A stretch of DNA of 64,000 bases from Cinnamomum chago (GCA_038049695.1 CP142461.1:28155001-28219000), one strand, 5' to 3'; numbered from the stretch's first letter, positions 43,464-55,269 are shown. Program-made: numbers and translations. Notes: a model not told the origin generated them from the letters alone.

Positions 43464-43650
43464 ATGGACGTCCCTGAAAAGCTCCTGTAGTTCAAGTTCC
43501 ACTTCATCTTTCTGACCCTTTTTTCCATTCTCGTTGCTTCGATAGTCACCTACTTTTCAAGCGTTGTCACCGTATTCTCCTATTTCTTGCCTCTTGTCGT
43601 CTCCATCGGCCTTTTCTTTGCTGCCGTCGGGAGAATGCGATGGGGAGGGA
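43464..43650 (+). pseudogene. Membrane-protein-like gene fragment with early stop
   Basis: From the ATG at 43464 the frame reads MDVPEKLL, a TAG stop (43488..43490), then FKFHFIFLTLFSILVASIVT and further hydrophobic residues to FFAAVGRMRWGG. Two strongly hydrophobic segments suggest membrane helices. The protein family was not recognised. The Gypsy element sits 13 bp upstream of this ATG, separating it from the CT-rich leader at 31670..31857. Confidence 0.3.
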
Positions 43651-43904
43651 GGCGCGGCAATGGGGACGGTCCCTGCGAGAGAGAGATATGCTGCGAGGGG
43701 GAGGCGTCTCAATGGGGAGGTGCGGCGATGGGTCCGGTATCCGAGTGAGAGCAGAGTCAAGTTCTTCGAAATGTTTCTAGGGCAGCTTCTGCGTCGGATG
43801 TTTTTTCTTCACAAGAGATGATGACTTGGTTCTGGCGGACTTCCAAATGTTAGGTCCACTCACCGTCCAGCTGGACATCCAGCTCGGATTCAGAGAAGTC
43901 AGGC

Positions 43905-45060
43905 TGGGTAGACTATTGTTTATGGTTAAGTGGCGTTAACACCTCGGTTTCACACAAATGGTTCCTCACATTTAAAGGATCACTCCATGCCACAATCATA
44001 TATTATATCAAGTATTTTTTATTCTATTCTATCCATGACCCACCACATCTATCTTTCATCATTATATTAACAACAAAGATCACCAAACAAGGCCACCACA
44101 ACCACCACCAAACAAGGCCACCACAACCACCTTCCATCATTAATACATTAAAATGTGTGAGGAATAGAGCACTCAAACATAAACTATGTGTGAAAATGAT
44201 CCCTCAAAACTAAACTTCAAGAAGAAGGAAAAGAAAAGGGAAAATCCAAATAACATTGTATATTCTTTAAAAAAAAAAAAAACCATCATCAAAAGATACT
44301 TATATGATTTAAGTTATCTTATTCCGAATAAAGGATGAAAAGAAAATACATTGAGCCATGTTTCACAAGTTTTAACTTGTCAAAAACGAAAAAAAAAAGA
44401 AAAGAAAAGAAAAGATCCATCATCTTAGAAGATTATAAAGATCCCACCATACCTTTAATAAAGAGTAGGAAAATAAAGAAAATGCTTGGAATGGTGGTGA
44501 TAGAGCCTATTAGATGAGTAGAGAAATGCAGAAAAAGAATTACAGAAAACGGAAGGCAGAAGGCTGAAGGCTGATACAACACATTGCAATATCCCACAGT
44601 TAGGGGCGTCATTTCAGTTGTTTTTCCTGCATGCAGCAAGTGCAGCACAACTCTGAGAAATTGTTTGAAAAGTGATAATACAGAGGGCATATCTAATTCT
44701 AAAGGCAAGCATACCGTCAAAATCCATTTTGGTTTTTTTTTCTGATAAATATAGAGTTTTAGTGTTTAATTAATATTTTGCCCAATTTCTATCATTTATA
44801 AATTCATCAATGAAGTTTATATCTAGATCTAAACCACTCAAAAATAAATATCACGATTTATATTAGCTTTATAAAGTTATTAGTTCTAAATTTAGATTAG
44901 CCCACTTTCCCTTTTCTTACTTTCACACAAGACAAAAAAGCTAGCATGTGTCTTTTCCAACTCTCATGGTTGAGTGGTGTTAGTGCTTTGGTTTTACACG
45001 CGTGAGCCTCACATTAAGAAGGATCACTCCTTGATCAATGGTCTATTGTATAAGGACTAA
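43905..45060. repeat. Diverged direct repeats bounding an AT-rich kilobase
   Basis: 43920..43995 and 44970..45035 share GGTTRAGTGGYGTTA, a GGTTT-ACAC block, CCTCACATTWAAA and GGATCACTCC. The interval has A-runs and a small tandem repeat (ACCACCAAACAAGGCCACCACA, near 44090..44130) and no recognised gene. Confidence 0.45.
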
Positions 45061-45139
45061 CAAGTCTCAGCAACAGAAAAGGGACAATACAAAAAGGTGG
45101 CACAAAGAATATCAAACATGCTAAACTACTATAATGGTA

Positions 45140-45310
45140 TGTGTTAAGAATGGCCCGGTCGGTTCTTACAACCCGTGCAGTCACATTTCCTCACCCGAGG
45201 GTTGTTTTACCTCACCTGAGGTGTATTTCCCCCACCAGAGTGCCCCCTCTCCTCACCCAAGGTTTCCTTCCCTCACCAGATGACCGGGTCCAGCCCCCTA
45301 AAAGGGGTAC
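45140..45310 (+). repeat. Irregular CCTCACC(C/T)GAGG-type repeats
   Basis: The motifs CCTCACCCGAGGGTT, CCTCACCTGAGGT, CCCACCAGAGTG, CCTCACCCAAGGTT and CCTCACCAGATG follow each other at about 30-bp spacing. Several are short palindromes. No function was assigned. Confidence 0.5.
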
Positions 45311-45709
45311 CAATTATAAATAAAAAACTATAATGGTCTTTATTTTATTTTTTTTCCCCTAATTGGCTGAGATGACCCACATAGGCACTTCACACCGATT
45401 AGTTGGAAGCAATGCACAAAACCTAGGGCATGGGGAGTTTTGGGTCTACGACGGGCAGAGTCCCGGGCGCAGCTTCGATAACATGCAAGGTTTAGAGATT
45501 TGTGCGATTTCCAAATCTATTAAGGTACATTTGTTTGGCAAAAAAAAATCAAGGCACACCTCATTTAGATCTTGTCAACCGCACTCGACTGATTCACATA
45601 TGTGGATTGTGGACAGCTATCTTCGTCAGAGGGAGAGACTTGTTTTCCATAAACTTTCATGGGTTGTGGGAGATGGCGCCATGAATGATATACATGCATG
45701 TATTGGCCT

Positions 45710-45882
45710 AGAGGTGACAAATGGGTCGGGTCGGGTCGGGCTAAACAGGTCAGACCCATTTATTAAACAGATTAGACCTGCTAACCCATCCGACCCGTTT
45801 ATTAAACAGATCAAAAACTCCTAACCTGTACCCACTGTGAGTCAACCCGACCCAACCCACTTTAAACGGGTCGGTTATGCGC
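45710..45882. mobile_element. hAT-like motif element (GGGTCGG arrays)
   Basis: It starts TAGAGGTGACAAATGGGTCGG, very like the TAGGGGTGNCAAANGGG start of common plant hAT MITE-like repeats. It continues with GGGTCGG repeats, then CGACCCGTTTATTAAACAG-type repeats and CCGACCCAACCCACTTTAAACGGGTCGG. It is short and non-coding. 45882..48022 otherwise holds no recognised gene; the ORFs around 46565..47217 match nothing known to me. Confidence 0.55.
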
Positions 45883-47354
45883 GTATGTTTCCGGAGAAAT
45901 GATTTGCCATAAGCTTCTGCTGAAATATATATCCTATTCATTGTGAGATCATGTGGGATCCTCATAGCAGAAATGGAAAATAGTGTGTGGGCAAAATTTT
46001 TCGTACCATCTCGCGTGCACGGCCATGATTCCGGCCTAATGACCGTGATTAATACAAACTCGGTCCCTAGCCAAAGGTTAGTACAAACTGGAGGTTTCTC
46101 TCCCTTTCACTAGCCAGTTGTACTGATGCAGCAAAAGAAAAAAAAATGCAAAAGAAAAAAGGCTTGACCCCTAAATCGTCCAACTCGAAATTCTTCATAG
46201 AAAGATCATTCTAAGAGAAAGCTGACCAGCCTATTACAACTAACACATATACAGCTGGAAGCATATGACTCTGGAGAACAACCACGGCTACCACCAATCA
46301 AAGGAATGGAGGGATACAAAGGTCTTCGAGGGATAGACATGTAGGAAGGTTTCTGCATGGATTTGCCGGGACTCAAAATCTACTGGACAGAATTTTAAAG
46401 ATAGCTTGTCTTAATCCAGCAGTAAGAGTGCAACTTCGTTGGTAGGCGAGTGAGGGGAATGAGATGGACTACAAAGATGCTCATGATAAAAATCTCCTGT
46501 ATTGTGTGTACCTCTTACTATAAGAAAAGGCTTTACTTTAAATCCAAATCATAGATAAGTCATCATGGACTGTTTCAGTGGTTCATCAATACTCAGTCTC
46601 CTTCCTTCTCTCAGCCTTACAGCCTCATCTGGAATGGGTCAGCTACATCTCAACTCTCTGCAAAATGCTTGGAAACAAGTCAGGAGTGATCCAAGCATGG
46701 CTCCTTCAGTTTGGAACAAGCTGCTGTATCCGGGAGTATGTGTTTTGCATTAAGGCTTTTTCATAGGAAGAGCACACAGCTGGATGAGCAAAATCCACAA
46801 TAGTTCATCTGGCTTCTAGATGCCCCCTCTGCTTCAAACATCAGGAATCAGACCATGAGCTTTTTTTCTTATCTACCTTTTCTTTCTCACCATATGGAAA
46901 TGGCGCTTTTTGCCACCAACTCTGCCAAGCAACCTCACCCTCACTGCCATATGGTCTTTCTCTTCAGCAAACTTAAAACAGACAAGCTAAACTTGGCATT
47001 GGTGCTGTTATAGTTTCAGTGATTTTTGTGCTCCGGAAAACATGGAATGCCTGCATTTTTCATGGCCAGAATCCCATCAAAGATTCAGTCATTCATTTGC
47101 TCAACGAGGAAGCCACTCAGTCACGGGGACAAACTATTTCACCTTTCTGAAACCCTACTCTGGAATCCTTATTCCACTGCCTTAACCTGTCTAAGCCTCG
47201 CCAAAGGAGTTGATTGATCTGAGTTTCTCCTAGCTCAGTCCCAGTTTTTTCTTTCCTCTGTGTAGTCTTCTCTGTTACAGGATTTTTGGGGAGGGCCTTA
47301 GAGCTTCTCTGTTCAGGGATTTTTTGGGTGGGCCTCGGTCTCAGTTTTTTGTTT

Positions 47355-47448
47355 GGATAAAGAAACTCACCACGGTGAAATTATTAGTTAAAAACTCATA
47401 ATGAAACAAAAATATCGAATAATTTCACAGTGGTGAGTATCTTTATCC
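47355..47448. repeat. 94-bp hairpin with 31-bp arms
   Basis: The arms 47355..47385 and 47418..47448 pair at 29 of 31 positions (starts GGATAAAG, ends CTTTATCC), with a 32-nt loop. It could be a miniature inverted-repeat element or a small-RNA precursor; sequence alone does not decide. Confidence 0.75.
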
Positions 47449-48022
47449 ATATATTATGTGTCAATGACTATTTAAATAATGAAAAATTAAAGGGATGAGA
47501 TTACTTGAAGGGATCATCCATTTTTTTCACCAACTGATTCGAATAGCACCGTGGTAGACAGGCAACCCTAAGAAAAAATACACTGATGATTCCATGTATT
47601 TGATGAAAGACTTCAAACACAAACAGATTAGTGTTGACTAGGAAAATTGAAAAAAGCAAAAGTTGTCCCATGAATGTGATTTTGTAAAGCTACAACCATA
47701 CAACACCCAAGAGATGGATAGCCAGAATCATCTGATCATGCCATGTAAACTAACAAACTCAACATCTTATGGAGAAAAAACTACGCAAAAAAAAGAGAAC
47801 TCAGAAGCAGAAAGCTATGCAAAATTTTCTTTATAGAAAACAATCCTTACACAAGCGCACAAGCCCCATGTAACAATCCAAATTAAATGTGCTAATAGTG
47901 TCGTTCCCATTGAAGCCGATCACAGCATTTCATGCATGTCTACCTCCAAAAAAAAATTTCTTTTTTTGGGTAAAGATGTAGAACCTCCATTTTATACTGA
48001 AATATGAAGTACTCTAGTCTCA

Positions 48023-48161
48023 TTATGGTAGGAACGGAAGCTCCACTTTATCAAATGAAAAGAAACTGACCCGCCCATGTTCTAAATGACAAAACTTCAA
48101 GGGAATACCCTTACACTCTGCCTCAAGTACTTGTATTTCTGCTTTTGATGGTGGGTCATCA
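48023..48161 (-). CDS. SEN54: SEN54 exon 4 (last)
   Basis: It begins after acceptor TTTTCAATGTAG and encodes DDPPSKAEI to the TAA at 48025..48023. It is too short to stand out as an ORF alone and was found by family resemblance. Confidence 0.9.
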
Positions 48162-51100
48162 CTACATTGAAAAGCCAATGAGACATTAAGACATCAAGAA
48201 AGCTAGAGACCAAGAAATTTTAGAAAATTCTAATTTTATGTGGAATGGTGAAAATTAGTTTATTCATAATCATTCTAGAATAGAGAGAAGAAAAGGTATG
48301 TACTGCAATATCATCATCATAGAAGCCTTATCCCAACTCTGTTGGGTCAGCTACATGAATTTTATTTCACCATTCCAATCTCATAAAAGTTACTTTCTCA
48401 GAAAGTACAATAAAAGAAAAGACAAAAAACCACCTTGGAAATCCATCCAGATCCCAGTGGCCAAGAAGTGTTAACTAAGAGAACAGTATCTGATGCAACT
48501 AAATATAAGGCTATTGCATCTCAAATCTATAACATGAATTGGATACACGGACAATGCACATCGTGACTCAATGGTGATGATAACACCTGCAAATTTAACC
48601 CCATAATAAAGAAAGAAAAGAAGGAAAGAAACAAATAACTGACTTCGAACTTCTAAAGCATATAGAAAGAGGAATAAACCCAAAAGAGAGTAAATCACAG
48701 TTCCTAGTATATTGTGAAATGCATAATGCAATGCGCTTAAATCCAACATTATTGGAAGGAAATGGAAAACAAACAGAAATTGTCAATTAAAAAAAAGTAC
48801 AAGTAGAGGAGGCGTTGATCATAAAAAAAAATCTAAGGGGGTACATTGGGCAGTGGAAAAGGGGGAGTCTAACAGTATCAAATCATCAGATATTTTGATG
48901 AACTGGGAAGCTTATATCTTGGGAGGGGACAACAGGAAACAGAAGAAGGCCACTTGGCATCCACCCGAACTGCACTAGTTCAAAGTCGATGTGGATGTCA
49001 GCTAGAGAAAGATAAGGACCAGTGGGTATTGGAGAAGTTTTGAAAAACAATGGAGGAGAGAGATTTCTTTTTTAAATGCGGTGGGCATGAAAGGAATCCG
49101 ATGAAGTGGAGCATATAGCCATTCTTCAAGCACTCATAAATTTTATACAAAGATTTGTAACATTGTCATTTAGGAGATTCATAAAATGGAATCACTTTGT
49201 CTAAAGAAAAAGGGTAAGAACCAAGGGATTAGCTTTCATACTAAGGGAGATTTGGGACTTAAAGTGTGAATTTGGACGTGATTTTTCACATGTAAAGATA
49301 AGCTAATCAATAAGCAGCAATTTTGCAAAACAAGGAGTTGATCTTGAGTAAGTGATCATTGATTAGCTTTTGTTTTTGTCCATCAATTAGTGGGTTGAAT
49401 GGTGTATGGTGTTAATATAGCTCTCTTATGGTGTTAATATAGCTCTCTTATACTGTGCCCACAGCATGTACTGCTTTTTCATTTTAACATAATGTAGTGT
49501 TGCCAATTAAAAAAGAAAACAAAAGAAAAGAAAAAAGAAAGAAAGATAAGATAGATAAAAACATATTGCAGTTAAGACTCTGCATGACAATGCTCAAATA
49601 CTTAAAATGCACCAATAGACGACCATGATACCCTTTAAATCTCTTTCTAAAAGCCAGAACCAACCATCGCAAAAACTTCAGGAGAAGCTGTCCAGTGAGC
49701 TAGAAGTGGGTAATAAAAGCACTCACAAATTATGTAGTTTAAGGCAACAGTTTCTTAAAGAAAACAGCTAGGTGAGTGGGTGAGTGGGTGTGTGAGCGGA
49801 GCAGTACCTAATAAGATAGAGTATGAAACTGGGATTGCCAGGAGCTGACTTTCTAAACTTGCTATTGGGCAGATAAACGTCAAAGTTTGGCATCATTTCA
49901 TTTATCCTCATTTCTTTTAACTGGCATATAATCGAAGAAGTTTCATCTTCCCTATTTGGTTTTGATGTATCATCACTGTCTAATGTGCCCTCAGGACATT
50001 TTGAATTGCAGCAGCTCTTGTTGATCTTCAGAGTCCATGGTAGGCCATAGCGATTGATAATATAGCCAAGTGACTTTAAGTGTCTATAAACCTCAAAAGA
50101 CTCCCATGAACATCCATTTTTGTCCTTTGCAACCTTCTCATATATGTCTGTCAGTGAAAGGGCTGCATCATTGGCATCCAAGAGAATTAATGCTCCTCTT
50201 TCAGCCAAAAACCTAGAAACAACCAAAGACACAAATGTTACTGAACATGCCTCAAAGAAAAGCGGTAAATGAGAGAAAAACAAGAATTCTCACAATGATA
50301 AATTGATGATGAAAAGAACTAATAATAGCCCAATAACTCAGTAGCTATAAATTAAAACAAGCTCATTTACTCAAAAAGTACCAGTTCTGGTCATTAAGGG
50401 CCAGTTTGGCAACTCTACTAATAAAGTCAAGCAAAGTAAAGTTGATTTTGAAGAAAGAATAAAATATAAGTGGGTTATGATGATATTTTGTTTTTAGTTG
50501 TTTGTTATGGAATTTTTTGACTTCTTGTATGGGAAAGTGGAGTTTTTTTGTATTTTAGTGGATAAAGGTGGTTGTTTTTTTACTTTTCGAAAAAGTTGGT
50601 GGGAGTTTTGAATTAAAGTGCTTTTGATGTAACATCTTATCTGAAAAAATGAGGCTTTACTTGACTTTTACTATGTTAGTAAAGTGCCAAACTAGCCCTA
50701 AGGATTTACCTTGTAGCATTAATAAGGACTTACCTTGTTGAGTTTCTTATTCATTGATTATATATATAGAGGGTTGATCTGATGCGATGAAAAATTGGTG
50801 TGATGTCTGCGATGGTCGCAAGTCCTGCTTACGAAATTAAAAACAGCATGCTGGAATAGAAAAGCTACCCTTTTTATTTCCGTTTCTTTCTCCTCCAACC
50901 GCACAACCCATTCAAAGCACCAACGCCCCCTGCGGTTCCTCGCTTCGTCTCCCACGCTGCGGTTCCTCGATCCAGTGCCTCCGGCTTGTCTCCCACGCGC
51001 TCCCAGCCTTTTTCTTGGCCAAGTCAATCTTTCTCTCTCCCCATCAGTGTCCTCCTGTCTTTCTCCCCTATCCCTCTCTCCCAGCAACCCCATTCCCTCT

Positions 51101-54100
51101 CTCTCTGCCATTTCACTTTTTTTTATTCTCTCAGTTTTTTGTTTTTTTTTTTAATGTGTGGAAGCTGAGTATGAATTAGGGGTATATATTGCTTTGTAGA
51201 GCATGGTGTTTCTTTAGCTTCAAGTTTTAGGTATGAGAATAATGTTATAATACACGTGCATATATAACCCTTCTTTTCTTTCTTGAATTCTAAGCATCGA
51301 TAACATTGAGATTTTTTCTCCCATTAGAAAACCAGGTTATATTGTTATAATGATGTCGCAGCTACCAAGATTCATCGGGATTCATTAAAGCTTGACTTGA
51401 GAAAAGTACAATCACTGTAAGGTGGCATACTAGCAAAATTGACACATCCTAATGAGTATGCAGTCTAGACCACTGACTAGCTATTTAATGATTCATCATG
51501 ACCTTGGTTTGTCCATGCACCAAATTCTTGCCTAGACATTGCCTCGAGAATTTAGATCAAGTCAGTGTGAGTTTTTGAGGGTGGGTACCAACAATTTTGA
51601 GTTTTGAAACCAGATTTGAGTGAGATAACAAGGGTGTTGAGCTGTTGAAATCTTTTAAATTTATATTAGTCATAGTTGTCAATCTCTTACTCATAGTTGG
51701 CATTGGCAACTTTGTTTCCAAATCTGTTTTGGCTTGTCTCAAGACTGAAATGTATTGATGTTTTACATATCTACAATGCGATAGTCAGCAATGATGATGA
51801 GTTTAGTTAACTAGATAATGATGATGATGTGATAGGTGATGATGATGCAAGTTAAAAATCGAGTATGCATGTTGGGTCTAAAAAATAGGGCGAAATCGAG
51901 TTAGCTCAGATTCTCTGTCATCGAGTTGAGTTCAATACTTGATAGGTGTAGGGGTGAAACTTCGCAGGGTCAAGCCCAAGCCTACACGAAAATGCCATTT
52001 AGGCTGGGTATGTTTGGCTTGGGCCTAGGTTTTGTAGCTCGAGTATAACTTGTGCCAAGAGCGGGCCTAGTGTACCCAAGTTTGGTCTGAGTACTTGAAT
52101 CGCATTATAATTATATATCCAATGTAGGCTAGCTACAATGCCACTGTGGAAAAGTCTTTTTATGTGAGTTGATGTTTTGCCAAGGAAAAGTCTTTTTATT
52201 TGAGTACTTGTGCCCTGGTTATGAAGATGCTATTAATGTGTTATCTTTTTATGAATGTGTTAAAGGTGCTCTTAATGTAATTTTTTATTGAAAAATATAA
52301 TAAATTGTTATGAATCCAAATTGGGGCTTCAAATTAGGGTGTCCCTATCTGACTGTTGAGATTTTATCCATGGTGGGAGTTGTTTGAGTCTATAAGTGGG
52401 TTTCAGAGATGGGTTTTGTGTTTCTTTGGTGGGAAGTTGATGATTCTGGAGAAGAAGTTTCTTTGGTGGGGTGTTTTCTTGTGGAAGTCATTAAGTCAAG
52501 TTTATAGAATACATGCATGATTGGTCTTTGGCCTTTGAATTTTTTTGTTAGTCTTACACTAATTTTTGGTTTACCACCGGTGGTTTTGATCTCATATAGC
52601 TTCGTTTTGTTTTTGCTAGGATAAAAATTATGTTCCATGGAGATAAATGAATACCTAACATTGAAAAAACATTAAAAGAACCTAAAATAGAAAAGCAAAA
52701 AAACAAAAAACAAAAAAAAAAAAAAACAGACTTCATAATCTTTAAAAGATATTTAAAATTTAAATGAGAAAATTATTAAATTTTTAGCTTCGTTTTGTTT
52801 TTGCTAGGATAAAAATTATGTTCCATGGAGATAAATGAATACCTAACATTGAAAAAACATTAAAAGAACCTAAAATAGAAAAGCAAAAAAACAAAAAACA
52901 AAAAAAAAAAAAAACAGACTTCATAATCTTTAAAAGATATTTAAAATTTAAATGAGAAAATTATTAAATTTTAAATACATGGACATATTTTCATTGCACA
53001 TAATTTGTTTGAGTGTATGCACCATTAAAAAAAAGATGCAATGGCTCTCACAAAGAGGGAAAGAGAGGGAAAAAAGATACAATGGCCAGAATCTTTGGCG
53101 AGGGTGTTCCATTCTGCCCAGAACCAAATCTGGAACGTTTCAGCTAATTCCAGCCAAATAGAACAGAATTGACCACTATGTTTATATTATCAAAAAAAAA
53201 AAAAATACTTATCATACTCTAGAACAGTCGCCACTCGACAGTGCAAAACTCAACAAAATGAAGAAATTTATAAGTGCAGCAAAGGAGGGGAAAAAAAGAC
53301 AATATCCCCACATACAGGATCTCCTCTAGCAAGCAGTAGAGCTTGCCGCCTCGAATGATTCCAGTAGTTCTCCACATGCCCCCTTTACTTTCAGTAACCT
53401 CTGCCATGCCCATATCCTCATCCCAACGAGCCTTGGACACATCCTTCCTGTCGAGAGGATTAAAAAAAAACAAGTTTTTGATTGTTAACTATCAAGTTAT
53501 ATCAATAAAGTAAAATCGCAAATGTCTGTTTTGACACAAGAGACTGAAAATCAATAATAAAACATGATTTGGGTCAGCAGAAAAGGAGAAAACAAATAAC
53601 CGAAATCGAATAGCATGATTGTCATCTGTTCTATAAATATATCCAAACATGTTACAAATGAGCTACAATCAAACACACCAAAAGCATATGAAAACTGGGT
53701 TTTTATTAATTCAATTGTACCTAAAATATCAACTGGGGGATGGATACAGAATAAGGCTTGGATGAACCCAAAATCACGAATGTCTGTTTTGAAACAACAG
53801 ATTGAAAATAAACGCTAAAATTGATCTGTGGTAGCAGAAAAGGAAGAAAAGAAATAACCCAAATCGAATAGCGTGATTTTCATCTGTTCTAAAAAAAAAA
53901 ATCCCAACAAATTAAAAATGGGGTACATACAAAAATACGAAAAGCATACTTAAAGGGGGGTTTTGTTAATTTAAAGTTTACCTAAATTGCAACTTGGGGA
54001 TGAATCCAGGAGAAGGTTTGTAGGGGTTATTGTGGCTGTATTCTTCATCGTTCCAGTCCTTTAAGTTGATGGTTTCCTGATCTTCTGTCTCTCTTCCATC

Positions 54101-54133
54101 AGAGTGACAACCCCAATCTTCATCCTCTTCCAT
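48023..54133 (-). CDS. SEN54: tRNA-splicing endonuclease subunit SEN54, four exons
   Basis: The join on the minus strand is 54133..53982, 53447..53316, 50212..49808 and 48161..48023, giving 275 aa plus TAA. All three introns are GT/AG, and each interrupts a codon after its second base with the frame restored. The N-terminal SEN54 domain is clear: KDVSKARWDEDMGMAEV, MWRTTGIIRGGKLYCLLEE, AERGALILLDANDAALSLTD, GCSWESFEVYRHLKSLGYII and PWTLK (residues about 50..155). The C-terminus (PPSKAEIQVLEAECKGIPLK and CHLEHGRVSFFSFDKVELP) is the conserved end of plant SEN54. SEN54 is a non-catalytic subunit pairing with SEN2 in the nuclear/mitochondrial-surface complex that cuts introns from pre-tRNA (established knowledge). 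The acidic N-terminus starts MEEDEDWG; this Met is preferred over one 17 codons upstream because the domain start and length fit. No stop is present, so the gene looks functional. Confidence 0.92.
48306..48385 (+). repeat. Dispersed repeat with ATC run and GGCTACATGAAT-type core, copy 2
   Basis: ATCATCATCATAGAAGCCTT is followed by ATCCCAACTCTGTTGGGTCAGCTACATGAAT. It is related to 22866..22940. It lies in SEN54 intron 3 (48162..49807), which otherwise shows only AT-rich DNA and a 22-bp tandem duplication near 49402..49450. Confidence 0.5.
49808..50212 (-). CDS. SEN54: SEN54 exon 3
   Basis: It follows acceptor GTTTCTAG and begins inside the Leu codon completed from exon 2. It encodes FLAERGALILLDANDAAL to PGNPSFILYLI, ending TTAG|GTACTG. 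Confidence 0.92.
50398..50698. mobile_element. Tourist-like (PIF/Harbinger-type) MITE, copy 2
   Basis: This 301-bp element begins GGGCCAGTTTGGCA and ends TGCCAAACTAGCCC. It is flanked by the perfect 3-bp target duplication TAA (50395..50397 and 50699..50701). It is closely similar to 1908..2212. It lies in SEN54 intron 2. Confidence 0.85.
50755..52596. other. SEN54 intron 2, middle part
   Basis: This stretch holds a CT-rich block (50870..51160), GAT-rich repeats (51790..51850) and a TAGGGGTGAAACTT.. segment with GGCTTGGGCCT-type motifs (51950..52090), which may be a decayed hAT-like end. No coding exon was recognised. Confidence 0.4.
52597..52972. repeat. Identical tandem duplication, 2 x 188 bp
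   Basis: 52597..52784 and 52785..52972 appear identical by eye, including a 14-A run in each. It lies in SEN54 intron 2. It is either a very recent duplication or an assembly artefact. Confidence 0.9.
53316..53447 (-). CDS. SEN54: SEN54 exon 2
   Basis: It follows acceptor CTCGACAG and encodes KDVSKARWDEDMGMAEVTES to KLYCLLEEI, ending ATCCT|GTATGT. Confidence 0.92.
53505..54020. repeat. Diverged tandem duplication (~260 bp) including the SEN54 exon-1 end
   Basis: 53510..53757 and 53768..54018 align with an offset of 258..261 bp (shared AATGTCTGTTTTGA, AAATCGAATAGC, CATCTGTTCT, AAAAGCATA, CCTAAA blocks). The right copy contains the true exon-1 donor (53982/53981). The left copy contains its decayed counterpart near 53720, with TTTTAG|GTACAA still splice-like but a stop in the exon part. 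Confidence 0.75.
53982..54133 (-). CDS. SEN54: SEN54 exon 1
   Basis: It encodes MEEDEDWGCHSDGRETEDQE through FIPKLQF plus two bases, ending TTTAG|GTAAAC. The N-terminus is acidic and presumably disordered. The promoter should lie in 54134..54260; no clear TATA box was chosen. Confidence 0.85.
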
Positions 54134-54239
54134 GGTGTAGACCCAACTAAGACAACGGACAATCATTAATTGGAGGGCCCTCAATCATAGGGTGGTCCGT
54201 AGATTTCAGGAAGCCAGGCCTCGCCTGTCTAAAGAATAT

Positions 54240-55100
54240 AATATTTTATAAAATATTATCTTTTATTTCCTAAAGAGCTTTGTGCATTTGGTATCTAAAG
54301 AAAAATTTGAAAAGAAAATCTTTTCTTTTAAAAAAACTCAATACTTCTCCTACAACTCCCCATGTATAAAACTTTATACAAGATAAAAGTCCTTTATAAC
54401 GATTATAATGTGGTAGAGTAAAGTAAAAACTTTAACTCACAAAATCCCTCATTATGTATTTATTTATAGATATTATAAAGTAAAGTAAAAGTAAATACCA
54501 CTACACGGTAAAAGTGGAATAAGAATATAAGGTGAAGTGGGAATGAATGATAAAGTTATTTTTTTAACTTTACTTTATCACATTTTATCGTAGTTTTATT
54601 TGGTAAATAAAAATTGACTTGTTTATAGTTGTGGTAAAGTAAAATAAAAATTGATGTCATATTATAGTAAAAAGTGAGGTAAAGTAAGGTGAGATGAAGT
54701 ATGTAGTAAAGCAAAGTGAGGGAGAGAGTTGTAAAATAGTTGTTTTTTGTATTGACTTTACTTTACTATACTTTATCATGGTTTTATGTGCTAAAATAAA
54801 AGTAACTTATGGTAAAAATATGGCAGTTGAACTTTATTTTACCACACTATTTTTTTATCTATACGTGATAAATTACATATAAATTAAAATATTTATTAAA
54901 AAGTTATTCTAATAATGTAATTTACTTTATTTTATCATAACACATTTCAAACAACTCATTTTAAAATCTGTAATATTCTTCAAAAATTGCCAAACAGTTT
55001 AAATATTATAATATTTTAATATTGCATTATTCTATTCTATCCTAAATTATATTTCAAATATTTAAATCTGTAAACATCCAAACGGGCCCTAGAGATTTCC
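54240..55100. repeat. AT-rich stretch with GTAAAGTAAA repeats
   Basis: Many copies of GGTAAAGTAAA / TTTACTTTA in both orientations occur, and the right end reads CATCCAAACGGGCCCTAG, a common end style of plant DNA transposons. A matching left end was not found. It is probably one or more decayed MITE-like elements. Confidence 0.4.
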
Positions 55101-55269
55101 TAGATCTCGCCTATATACATCTTAAATTCATATCTCATAATATTCATGTTATATATTTGTTTATTTTATATTTATCTTTTTCTTCAAATGTCTAAAAAAA
55201 TTAATAGTTTTTTTTTTTCATTTTTGGCCCGTGTTGGGCACAGGCCTCTCACACTAATTATATTGATAG

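Noticed and set aside
45363..45824. 153-codon ORF
   Set aside because: No family recognised and its end runs into the GGGTCGG hAT-like repeat.
46565..47217. Possible small gene (62-63 codon ORFs)
   Set aside because: Short, in different frames, no motif; could not be supported.
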